Positions 16,321 through 26,866 of a stretch of 26,866 bases of DNA are shown piece after piece. The stretch lies in contig CAUDNR010000667.1 of the NCBI GenBank assembly GCA_958430865.1, positions 1 to 26,866 on the forward strand. The letters run 5' to 3'. Each line of letters starts with the position of its first letter. The stretch's first letter is position 1. Both the position numbers and the translations under genes were made by a program. A model generated the notes under the pieces. The model was not told the origin of the DNA. It was given only the letters and a program-made list of their open reading frames with translations, and did not search any database. This DNA comes from Entrophospora sp. SA101. Taxonomy: Eukaryota; Glomeromycota; Glomeromycetes; Entrophosporales; Entrophosporaceae.

Positions 16321-17223
16321 TATATCTATATCTATATCTATAAAAGCATTTTTTGGTCTATTATCATCATCATCATGATTATTACCAGAATCTAAAAATA
16401 AATTAGGAGAAGATACTGAATCTTTTTTCTCGTTTTTTTTGTAAAAGCCACCGCCTTCACCAACGTTTCTTCTATAGACCAAGTAAAGAGCACCTACTAA
16501 TCCCAAACCTAAAATACAACCACCTATTATGATAGCATATTTTGGCCAAGTACCAAATGGACCCAGTGAAATTTTATCAGAATCCTGATTTTCACTTGAT
16601 GAAGCCAAATCTCCACAAACAGTCCTTTGTTCACATTTATCACCAAATATATAGACGTTTACAACAGGCAATTCCACCTGATTGGTACCATTGTCATTTT
16701 CAATATTTTGAGTAATTGTTTGATTTTGATTTATTGGGTCTGGAATGTCAGTCTCTGATTCTAATAGGTTTGGTTGTGATGTTTGTGGTGAAACTTTTGG
16801 AAATTGTACTAAGAGTTGCACAAAAAAAAATTCATTATCTCTTGATTCACATTCATAAACAGGCCCTGCGTTGGAATTTCTTAAACAATGAACATATGAA
16901 ATAGGAGATGATGGATCTCCTTGTGCTAAATATCCTTGAGGAAGTCCAAATTTAGCTATATATTTATTATTGTATTTTTTTGAATTTACATGAGATGCCG
17001 TAATATTTAACAAATATAAATTGGGTGCTTGTTTTAATTCAGCTGATGTTGAATAGCAACATAATCCTCCTATTATTGATAAAATTATATTATCTATTTT
17101 AACAGAAAATAATTTACTATAAATAATATAAATACAAAAAAAATTACCTGCATCAACAACGGCTCGGAATAATATCACAAATAAAGAGACGATTATTAAA
17201 ATGATTGATGTTGAATTATTCAT
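15049..17223 (-). CDS. Type I membrane protein with Ser-rich, poly-Asp cytoplasmic tail
   Basis: Start is taken at Met 17223 (MNNSTSIILIIVSLFVILFRAV), which gives a clean signal peptide; an upstream in-frame Met at 17253 would add ten residues. An intron at 17070-17147 (78 nt, GTAATT...ATAG) is inferred, giving exons 17148-17223 and 15049-17069 and 698 residues. The luminal part has several Cys and N-glycosylation sites (NIT, NQT, NGT). One membrane segment follows (YAIIIGGCILGLGLVGALYL) with a stop-transfer YRR. The long tail is Ser/Asn/Lys-rich and contains about 25 consecutive Asp from an (ATC)n tract. This is the layout of a wall or surface sensor, but the ectodomain family is not recognised. 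The intron is a multiple of three and stop-free, so retention would give a second protein form. Confidence 0.7.
16245..16342. repeat. (ATC)n plus (TATATC)n coding microsatellites
   Basis: About 25 ATC units, read as poly-Asp on the minus strand, are followed by a TATATC hexamer repeat read as Ile-Asp repeats. Both lie within the membrane-protein tail and keep the frame. Confidence 0.85.
17070..17147 (-). other. In-frame 78-nt intron of the membrane-protein gene
   Basis: The minus strand reads GCAG/GTAATT at 17147 and AATAATAG/G at 17070. Removal joins VDA to GGLCCYS, which puts the signal-peptide end directly before the mature part. The 26 codons are hydrophobic (FFCIYIIYSKLF) and contain no stop. 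Confidence 0.6.
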
Positions 17224-17253
17224 ATTATCGCGAAAAAATATAGGTAAGATCAT

Positions 17254-19177
17254 GCATATGATAAAAATAAAATTAATGGATTTTTATTGAATGCAAATTT
17301 AACGATAAAAAAATGCTCGATTGTTATTTATAAATATTACTCTAGAAATATATTTTTTTTAGTTAGGTCATCATAATGAATGTTTTTTAGTGAATAAAAT
17401 AATAACAACCAATTGAAATTAATTATTATATAAATTGAAAAATGCATATTGCTTTATTGTCAAAGTTTAGAACGTCACTGATGCATGCTGTAGTCAAAAG
17501 ACTCCCAGTGGCTCAAAATTGATCAGATCAGGAAATACTGTTCTGCTTTTGTGTTTCAAAATAAATCTAACGATATTAGATATAAATCTTTTGGTTATTG
17601 TTGTAATCATTGCCTTCTTGGTAATAATGACAAAAATGACACTTTTTTCTTTCAGAAAAGGGTTTTTAAGAAACCGGAATAACAGAACAAGTTGTGCTAC
17701 AAAAGTGGTAATTGTGGTGTTGATCACGTTTCTGAATTAATAGTAACGCATTATCAGAGAAGGATTTTGGACTCCAGTCACTTGGTAACATTACATTTTC
17801 ACCTTATTTATTTAATAATAATCTCAAAATTCATTATACTATATAATAAAATGTGCCTAAATTTGTTAACCCGAAATTGACAACGAATGGTATAGTTAAG
17901 AGTATTATTATATTATAGTTTTTTTTCAATTATTATTTTTTTTCATTGTTACCAGAAATATTGATCTTCTAATTGTGCTACATACAGGCATTGGCGATCA
18001 ATTCAAAAATTTTATTTGTCGTCTGTTATAGTATACTAATAAAGTCAAACCCTCGGTTCAACGAATTTTATATTTAAATATTGTTAAAATGAACGGACAG
18101 CAATACTAATATTAATCGCATTACAAAGATTCACGTGATATAATTTAAAAAAATCCAAAAAAAATACAAAAAGGTGAAAGCGGGAAACAATAATAAAAAA
18201 GATTAATTGCGAACAACAATAATCAAATTGTTTAATTAATATTAAAGAACATTTTATCCAAATTTCCAAATAATAAAAAAAAGATAATCGAACAATAGTA
18301 ATAAAATTGTTTAATTAAAAATAAAAAGATAACACACATACTACATGTATAAAAAAAAACGTAAAATTATTTTCGTGGACAACTTGATTTATAAAAAAAG
18401 AAATATTGGTTAGAAAATTATTAAAATGTGTTAAAGTGATAGTACTAAATAATTACCTTCGAGAATGATAACACATTCGATCTATATAACATTACTCTTA
18501 AGTAAATCAGTTTCTCCTGGATGAAAATATCCTTATTTGACATAAAACCATACAGAAGTTGGACTCTTTACATCTGGCAAACATTCACCTTCGGTGACAA
18601 AACTATCAGGACGGAAAATAGTTTGTAGAACGGATGAAGGGGATTTACATGATTGATCATAAATCGAAATAGACTCATACTCGGTAGCTGTAAATTTGAA
18701 AGCCTTAGGAAGCTTAAAATATGCAAAATGCCAGGCGCGGGACAACATTGAGCAAAAATCGGATACAGGAAAATAGTCAAAGAATTGAGATGGCCATTTT
18801 TTATAAAGAAAGAAAAGGCGAGAGATTTTAATTCAATTTAGCTTTTATAGAAAATACTGGTGATGGACGAGGAGGACACTGCACAATAAATTAAAATGAT
18901 CATCGAAATTACTTTTACTCTTATTAGCTAATACTAATAATATAATGACTAATTCATCAACAGCACAACGTGGGTACATGGATCTTTACTCTTAATAGTA
19001 AGATCACCCAAACTTCAATTTTTTACCTTAATTATAATCCGGGTCTTGTTTTATCACCGTGACTATATAGGGTATTACAAACGTATTGATCAGTTTAATC
19101 GTGACACTAGTAAAAAAAAAATATATATATTTGTATTTCTCATTAAAACAAAGTTATCAGTACTTGTACATCAAAAA
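17254..19177. other. Divergent intergenic region, AT-rich, with a relic at 18533-18790
   Basis: This is spacer between the minus-strand membrane-protein gene and the plus-strand tra2 gene. Apart from the secreted-protein relic listed separately, it holds low-complexity AT DNA, including two copies of an AATTGTTTAATTAA motif near 18225-18320. No other gene is seen. Confidence 0.5.
18533..18790 (-). pseudogene. Broken small secreted-type protein
   Basis: Two minus-strand frames together look like one short protein. A hydrophobic start (LTIFLYPIFAQCCPAPGILHIL) is in one frame. A C-terminal 60 residues ending SPTSVWFYVK (containing ATEYESISIYDQSCKSPSSV and FVTEGECLPDVK) is in another. A TATA-like TCTATAAAAG lies about 40 bases upstream of an ATGGCC at 18792-18797 that is in a third frame. 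A signal peptide followed by a Cys-containing domain is suggested, but at least one frame change is needed, so it is either a pseudogene or split by an intron I could not place. No family is recognised with confidence. Confidence 0.35.
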
Positions 19178-20267
19178 ATGAGTTCAACACAAAATTATCC
19201 ACTCACAAATAATGAGCGAGGTGGCTCTCGTAGTAGATCACCACGAACCAGATCCTCAAGACGTCGTTCTCCTTCAAAAAGTTCTTCTAGTAGAAGTCGA
19301 TCTAGAACTAGAACTAGAACTAGACGTAGAAGGTTGGTCCCTATTTCATAATCTATTCTGTTTTTATTTTTATTTTTTTAGTTAATAGCTAAGTGATTAA
19401 TTTATATTTTAGAACCCGAAGTCCTGTTAGAAGTCGTGAACGAAGTCGCAATAGGAGACACAGCCACAGAGATGTATGCTTTACTATTTATACATGCATG
19501 CACATACATATTAATTCGTGATGTTTTAAATGATGGTCAACTTTTAAAATCTTTTTTTTTTTTTAATAGGAACCTGACCCTAGTTGTGTATTGGGAGTTT
19601 TTAATTTGAGTCTTAGAACTGTTGAAAGAGATTTACAAAATATCTTTGAACGATATGGAAAAGTAAATCAAGTTACAATAGTTTATGATCACAGGGTAAT
19701 ATTAATGATTGTTTATTTAAAAATAATTTCAATTACATTATTACTTTAAATATAATAATAATAATTGACTAATATTGATTTTTTACATTGTATAGAGCGA
19801 CAGATCTCGTGGATTTGGATTTGTTTACATGGATTCAATCGAAGAAGCAACTGTCGCTAAAGAAAAAACCAATGGAATGGTATTTTCATCATTTTCATTA
19901 TTTTGTTATGAGGTATTAATAATATTTTAATAAATTCTTTTATTTTAAAACTTTTTATTACTATATCTAATTCTAGGAAGTAAATGGCAGAAATATGCGC
20001 GTTGATTATTCTTTGACACAAAGACCACACACGCCTACTCCTGGAGAATATATGGGTGATAGGCCTCATTATTACCGTAGTAGTGGGAATTTTTATCGTC
20101 GTACACCATCTCATTCTCCTCGAAGATTTAGTAGAAGAAGAAGTCCTTCAAGATCTAGGAGCCGTAGTTGGTCAAGAGGTCGAAGAAGGTCTCGTAGTAA
20201 CAGTTTTTCAAGATATAGGAGAAGTTCACCAGGTCGTAGAAGGAGTTCTCGTAGCTATTCACGTTAA
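19178..20267 (+). CDS. tra2: Transformer-2-like SR splicing regulator
   Basis: Five exons join in phase: 19178-19332, 19413-19473, 19570-19695, 19796-19879 and 19977-20267. Introns begin with GT and end in TAG, giving 238 residues. The layout is that of Tra2: an N-terminal RS domain (1-72, with RTRTRTR runs), one RRM (about 76-155) with RNP2 CVLGVFNL (78-85) and RNP1 RGFGFVYM (119-126), the diagnostic linker [12 protein letters not shown] (158-169), and a second RS domain to the end. The family binds exonic purine-rich enhancers and recruits the spliceosome in the nucleus. The start is the ATG of MSSTQNYPL after an A-rich leader. The first intron begins with a less usual GTTGGT. Confidence 0.92.
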
Positions 20268-20785
20268 ATTGGTTAGTTGATAAATTTATGAAATCAAAGA
20301 AAAATATAATGTTGAATAATTAATTACTAACAATATAATGTGTGTGTATATATGTATGCATGTCAGTTCAAATTAATAGAATTTTCTCATTATTTTCGGA
20401 TATTGATGACTGACAGATTTGCAAATTTTTAATATTCATATTAATTTTTTCTTTTTTTCAAGTATTATAATTGGGTATTACTACAGTTTCTTTTTTAATA
20501 TGTTTCAGGAGTATGCATTAAAAAAAAGAAAGAAAAAAAAAGGACCATCTGAAGAGTGGGAATTAAAATATTTTTAGTGTATTAAATGAAGTTTTCTTTT
20601 TACAATTATCAAGCATTTACTGGAATATCAATAACTTGTTTAGGAATAGGTGATAAAATTTTGGAATTTATTTTAATATATATATTAAAAAATTTTTTTT
20701 TAAAAAATGTTATTCCTCCATGAATATATATAAATTTAGTTTTATATACAAGTAGGTATCAATGAATTAAGTAACCTACAAAAAA

Positions 20786-20824
<39 letters not shown>

Positions 20825-22005
20825 TATATAATCTATTGCAAATCTCATAACCTTTTCAAACGTTATATATTCAAAAATCCAGACCTTCAAGAATTAGAAA
20901 AATCATATATATAGAAGAAAGAAAAAATTTATATATGAAGGCATCGTTTCCGCATTTTGGGGGAACATGAAAAGAACAATGAAGGAAAATAATTTTGAAT
21001 ATATTTCGAAGAAAATGATTTATCATGCTTATATATCTCTTACTTTTGAAAGTTGGTGTTAATGAAGTTAAACAAAATCAGAAGGATTTATTGAATTTAT
21101 GAAGACTAGTGAAAAAGACGCAATGATTAATGAACATTGAATGAACAAGCCAATTAAAGAATGGTTGATTGAAACTATTGAATGAATGAATGAATTTTAA
21201 GAAGAGTTTATCTATTAGTGCTATTTTACATCTAATCGTTTCTATTTAGTAGTATGCCTTCCTTTTTTTAATATTGAAGATGCTGAAAAAAAATTTTTTG
21301 GTTTTATGACCAGTAAGTTAAAAACTGGAAAGAAAAAATTACGAACACTCAAAAAAGGTTAAAGTCATTGTTATTTACTACTACTGATCTACTGATCAAA
21401 TAAAGATGAAGATGACTAGCCTTTTTGAAGAAGAAGATTTATTAAACATTGTCACCTTATTTATTCTTTCTTCAGGATGTATATTAGGTAAAATGTAATC
21501 ATGGATTATTTTTTTAACTGTTGGGGTTAGAATATTATTATTATTAAAAGGTGGCATTTATAAATCAATACAAGCATGGTGTCTTGTCATGAAAGCTGTC
21601 CTAGTACTAGTGTTGCGAATCAACTAGCCGTAGACGTGACTAGAAATTTCCCAAATCGACCAAGATTTCAGCCATAGTTAGATTATATATAGCTGTTAAC
21701 TAAGGTCAATAATGACTAATACACTGAATTATATGGCTCATCTTTTTATTACCCTAATATACTATATAACACAGGTCAAAATTCGATATCCCAAAAATTA
21801 GTGTAACGTGGCGCTTCTGCCATTTATTAAGCTATAAAAAGGACATGTTTATTGGATCAAGGTAATTAATAGTCGTTTAACATAGATATTGTTTTTATTT
21901 ATTAATTCAACTAATTGAGGCCCTTTTCTAACATATCATTCAATATCAATAATAAAACAGTAGGAAATGAATACCACGTACTCATATGTATCTTCATTCG
22001 ATTAC
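20268..22005. other. tra2 3' region and intergenic AT-rich DNA
   Basis: The tract downstream of tra2 is AT-rich with many short runs, an (AT)n microsatellite at about 20791-20835 and GAAT tetranucleotide repeats near 21180. A TATA-like GCTATAAAAAGG sits at 21830-21842 on the plus strand but no plus-strand gene is seen after it. No RNA gene is recognised. Confidence 0.5.
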
Positions 22006-23197
22006 CTATATAGAAAGTTTATTTCCAGAAAGTAGTATATTAATATACAGTGCGAATTGTCTACATAACAGCTCTTTTATTAAGACTGATGGTTTATTAG
22101 AACCTTCTCCATAAACTATACAATTTTTATCCTCAATGACAATAGTTTTACCAAATATTTTTTCTATGGCTTCAATTTCACTAAGATCAACTGGAACAGA
22201 ATAAAGAATATTACCAACATTATATTTTCCAACTGTAAAAGTCCTTGACTTGTTTTAATTCTTTTTTTAGCATTTTTTTAAAATCAGAAATTAATGGGAA
22301 CCATACTTTTCTATTTTTAGTTTTTTGATTTCCTCTTTTTCTTCTTTTTTGAGACTTGGCATTTGTACTGCTATCTCCTGTACTGCTATGTCCTATACTG
22401 CATAGAATTTGTGAACCTCCTGACTTGTTTTTTTCTCTGTTAATAAAACATATATCCACTTGCAACTGATGCAGCTAATAATAATATTGCTAATGGTGCT
22501 AATGCTACAACACCAGTAAATAATTTTTCAACTCTGTATGATATCTTTGTCATGCTAACAATTCTTGCTGATATGCTTTCATTTAACATTAACATTTTCT
22601 CCTCTGGAGTAATATTTGTAGTAGTATATTCAGTGCTGATATAAGTAATATAATCTGTACTAGTAGTAGAATCTGTAGTAGTGCTAGTAATATAATCAGT
22701 ACTAATAGTATATTCAATGTCAGTATCAGTAGTATAACTTGGATTCTCAACAGTGGTATAATCTGTGTTGACAATAGTGGTATAAATCGGACTGTGACAT
22801 GCTCTTCAATGTTAGTAGTAGTACACGGTACTGGTGTACACAATCATGCGATATGCATGACGCCGGCCGGTATACACATTTGCTGTGTACACGATACCAG
22901 TATACACTGTTGTGATGGACAATCCTCGCACAAACACGGTGGATCTGGATCACAACATGAGCTAGGACCGTCAACGTTAGTATAACAAGTCGTTTGAGAT
23001 GATATACATGTTGGATTTGACTTTGGATTGCAACATACGTGAGCAAATTCACAACTAGAACAAACAGGGTGTTTTAGGCACCACACAATTTGTCACTGTC
23101 GTTGTCATTGGTTCTGGCGGTGTTGTTGTTGTTGTCGGTGGTGGTATTGGTTCTGATGGTTTTGGTCCTGGCTCTGGATCTTGTGGGTGTGATTTTA
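22006..23197 (-). pseudogene. Cys-rich, Thr-rich single-pass membrane protein with at least four frame changes
   Basis: Reading the minus strand from a likely acceptor at 23198-23200, the segments in order are: a Pro/Thr linker (GPKPSEPIPPPTTTTTPPEP); a Cys-rich ectodomain (CSSCEFAHVCC, CDPDPPCLCEDC, CTQQMC); an in-frame TGA after PAGVMHIA; a Thr/Tyr-rich stalk (DYTTVENPSYTTDTD and similar); a membrane helix (VVALAPLAILLLAASV); a basic tail (KRRKRGNQKTKNRK); and a C-terminal piece (GNILYSVPVDLSEIEAIEKI) to a stop at 22006. Each junction is in a different frame except the TGA. No signal-peptide exon is found. It looks like a decayed surface protein, or an intact one with several sequencing indels. 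Family unknown. Confidence 0.5.
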
Positions 23198-23200
23198 CTA

Positions 23201-25025
23201 TAATAATAGGAAAACAATTTTTTATAATAATAATAATTAGAAATAATTTTTATAATACCATCCTCAAATTCAAAAATTGTAAACTTATTATAAATTTATG
23301 AAGATATTATGTAAAGTTACTGGGAGTCCATGTTTTTGACAATAATAATATAAAAAACATTATAGGCTTATATTATTATGGAATATAAAATTGTTGAAAA
23401 GTTGAAACGATCCAAATGTAGGTGTACAAAACCCTCTTGTATATTTAAAGAAAATTATTTTTATATCAGTCAAAACTTCATCATACATATGCAAATATCC
23501 TAAACTTATCTTTGAGTATTCTTCAGCATAATGACGAAATACAATCTTCAAAAAAAAAAAATAATAAATTAAGATAACCATCCAGTGCGTTGCGAAACAT
23601 GACTTTAAACCTCTATATCCCAGATTTTAAAAACTGGTTTAATGTTCTTTTTTTATTAATTCCTTGGGTTTTTTCTTTGATAATGTTAATGGTTTCTATT
23701 TTATGAATAAAAATTTTTAAAGGATATGTTTATGGAGAAAATGAAAGGATCGGAAGTGAAAAATTTGATATTAATATTTGAAAAAAACAGGTAAAGGTAT
23801 ATATATTTTTTGATCTCAATTCTCGTTTGATTATCATTAAAAATGTTGTATGAAAATACGACCTTTAGATAGAGATCAATTATACATTTGGTGATAATTT
23901 TTACAAGATCACTGCAGTAAAAAATACTCTTGGTTCACACCTATAATCCTACTTGTAGTAATATAGTACACGAACAATATAATCTCAAGAATAATTGATA
24001 AAACATTGATTTTTAATCAATAGGTTGTATTGGTCTTTGACCTTTGTGAACAAAAAAATTTATAATTATTATTGTCAACGACTAATTTTTGGGAGAGCAA
24101 ATTCAATCAATGACAATAAAAATAAAGGATCAAACTGAATGGGGTATTTATTACCAGCAAGTAGTTTTGGGTGTGGCTTGATTATTTTCAAGCCAAAACT
24201 TGTTATTTTTCTTTTATTCAAGAAAGAAAAGTTTTTGTTAAAATACATGGACTCGACTTGTTTATTATATACTCTATTGGACTGCTTACTCGACTTTGTT
24301 GACCAATACAAATTAAGCGCATATGTCAAAATACAATGCAACAAATATTAATAATAAATAAGATAATGCAAGAAGAGGGTAACAAACATCATTACTAATA
24401 CTAAAAGTGTCGCAAAATTCAAACAAAATTGGCGACTCGGAAACTTTATTTGTCAAACTCAAAAAGGGTGATTTTAATAAAGGCTCGAATCTCGATTTCG
24501 ATTTCGATTTCGATTTTAGTTGAAAGCTTTAAGATTGACGCAAAAGAAATTAATTGTAAACCAAGCATAACAAGTGGATTGATGACGTGTGAGTTAAATA
24601 TTCACAATTTTATGTTTAAAGTTATGGATACAAAACAAAATAAAATGTATAATAAATAAATAATAATAAAATTCATGATTGTTTTTATTTTTATAACATA
24701 CTGGGTTGTTAAATGGCGGTCTTGGATATCCGTGGATCGCATCACTAATAACAAGTAGAATATGGCATGTTGTTTGTTAATTGGTAAATATGAGTTTAAT
24801 GATGAACAGTTTCAAAGATAGTAACAGCATTGTAATACATGATGTTGGAATGTTCTCCTTCAACTTCTTTCTAGTTGGTTGGAATAAATGATGTTTATCC
24901 GTTTGCCATCTCAACATTACTTGCCACTGGTTGATAATTTGTATGGGATCGTCCAATCAAAATAAAAAAAAATTTGGTCACATGAAATTGAATTCCTTTA
25001 CCATATTTATTACATATATAAAATT
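23201..25025. other. Intergenic, AT-rich, no convincing gene
   Basis: A minus-strand frame at 23360-23581 (containing FRHYAEEYSKISLGYLHMYDE) looks protein-like after a possible acceptor TTTTTTGAAG, but no partner exon was found. A (TTTCGA)n microsatellite is at about 24487-24515. The 24075-24350 frames on both strands have no recognisable domain. The last part is the promoter region of the proteasome gene. Confidence 0.4.
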
Positions 25026-26330
<1,305 letters not shown>

Positions 26331-26388
26331 AAATTTTTTAATAATAATAGTAACAATGATAATAAATAAAAGATAATATTGATATAGT

Positions 26389-26639
26389 CTAACTTTTATA
26401 TTTTGATATAAATTCATCATGAAAACCTCCTTTATCTGGTAGTATGATGAAACTAAGAATACCATTCTTAACAATGTATTTGGGGTGAGATAATGCCTCT
26501 TTTAGAATACATTTCTTTCCAATCTTAATTAATTTTGGTTTAGCATCCATTTCTCCACTATTTGATGGATCATATCCAAAATAAATTTGTAAATTATTTA
26601 ATGATCTACATTGTGTAACAAAAAATTTTGGAATTTTTT
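26389..26639 (-). pseudogene. C-terminal exon or remnant of an unknown gene, cut by a transposon
   Basis: The minus-strand frame reads from the window-inner end (KIPKFFVTQCRSLNNLQIYF, then DAKPKLIKIGKKCILKEALS and FIILPDKGGFHDEF) to a TAG at 26389, 58 bases from the end of the convergent proteasome gene. It begins abruptly at the TA of 26640-26641, beyond which the sequence is unrelated and belongs to the Tc1 element side. No family is recognised. The ordinary protein composition and intact 80-odd codons suggest a recently broken gene whose 5' part should lie beyond the element. Confidence 0.5.
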
Positions 26640-26731
26640 ATTCATTCATCCTTCAAAAACTATCATATAAAAACGAATGAAAAATATATCAAAATAAAGC
26701 TTAAAATCTAAAGTTTTTATTAATGTAAAAA
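26640..26731. mobile_element. Probable terminal region of the Tc1/mariner element
   Basis: This lies between the transposase stop and the abrupt end of the 26389-26639 gene remnant. A TA at 26640-26641 matches the Tc1/mariner target. The presumed terminal repeat would begin TTCATTCATCCTTC. Its partner is outside the window, so the boundary is inferred. Confidence 0.4.
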
Positions 26732-26866
26732 TTAATAATTAATTCTTTCGCCATTATTTTCAATTATCATCTCACATCTTCTTCTCATTGAACTAACAAG
26801 ATTAATTATAATATTATTCGGAATTCTATCCCATTCTTCTATCATATACTGCTCTAATTCTGGGAG
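26732..26866 (-). CDS. Tc1/mariner-type transposase, C-terminal end (partial)
   Basis: Forty-four codons before a TAA, entering from the window edge, read as the typical end of Tc1-like DDE transposases: LEQYMIEEWDRIP, then LVSSMRRRCEMIIENNGERI and NY. The family usually ends SMPKRCQAVI...G..TKY. The catalytic domain lies outside the window. The enzyme cuts and pastes the element into TA sites. The stretch 26642-26731 would be its 3' untranslated part and terminal inverted repeat. Confidence 0.75.
   Translation of the reverse strand, partial: LPELEQYMIEEWDRIPNNIIINLVSSMRRRCEMIIENNGERINY

Noticed and set aside
17505..17775. GACTCCCAGT-like boxes near 17505, 17767 and (inverted) 23325
   Set aside because: They are too short and too imperfect to distinguish from chance.
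17494..17880. Overlapping frames on both strands near 17.5-17.9 kb
   Set aside because: They are hydrophobic, AT-driven composition with no recognisable domain or splice structure.
21590..21700. Less AT-rich patch as a possible tRNA or small RNA
   Set aside because: No cloverleaf arms or internal A/B-box pair could be matched.
24075..24659. Several 70-90 residue frames upstream of the proteasome gene
   Set aside because: Both strands are open over the same DNA, one overlaps a TTTCGA microsatellite, and none has a known motif.

Overview
The window looks like a piece of an AT-rich fungal genome, most likely an arbuscular mycorrhizal fungus of the Rhizophagus type (Glomeromycotina). The placement is an inference. 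It rests on short GT-AG introns of about 65-110 nt, many AT microsatellites, a Tra2 splicing factor and a proteasome alpha-6 gene with ordinary eukaryotic structure, and several gene families I associate from memory with expanded Glomeromycotina repertoires: F-box/LRR proteins, gag relics, coiled-coil multicopy proteins, primase-helicases and Tc1/mariner elements. No RNA gene or CRISPR array was seen.

Left part (1-4.3 kb), accessory. A minus-strand archaeo-eukaryotic primase (446-1492) runs, after one in-frame TGA, into an open frame carrying the Walker A and next motif of a herpes origin-binding-protein-like (UL9-type) helicase (1-445). Divergent from it is a small zinc protein (1646-1930). 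Next comes a tyrosine-recombinase-like gene (2274-3419) with HxxR, H and Tyr in place but no recognisable first Arg. A second Cys/His protein with similar CxxH pairs (3467-3880) and a small basic/acidic protein (3983-4312) follow. A primase-helicase, a recombinase and DNA-binding-type zinc proteins side by side suggest part of a replicative mobile element or an integrated virus-like element. This is the strongest candidate here for something undescribed.

Middle (4.3-15 kb), accessory and decaying. It holds a scrambled retrotransposon protease/gag protein (4387-4851), an intact F-box/LRR gene (4899-6263), a multi-exon but frame-broken gene on the minus strand (6711-8492), and a frame-shifted member of a coiled-coil/acidic multicopy family (9007-10585) with a truncated relative (11199-11309). 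There is also an uncharacterised basic gene (about 11936-12469) and a dense repeat field (12.48-14.15 kb). The field contains 58-bp tandem repeats, an ATACGCAAAAGT array, 13-nt GRCACTTCGTGYC hairpins and a perfect 34-nt palindrome.

Right part (15-26.9 kb), mostly host core. It carries a type I membrane protein with a long poly-Asp/Ser-rich tail (15049-17223), a five-exon transformer-2-like SR protein (19178-20267), a badly broken Cys-rich/Thr-rich membrane protein (22006-23197) and a complete seven-exon proteasome alpha-6 gene (25026-26330). At the right edge the last exon of an unknown gene (26389-26639) is cut off next to the C-terminus of a Tc1/mariner transposase (26732-26866), apparently at a TA.

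Intact core genes alternate with genes that have one or more frame changes. Either the accessory genes are decaying, or the assembly carries uncorrected indels; the sequence alone cannot separate these.
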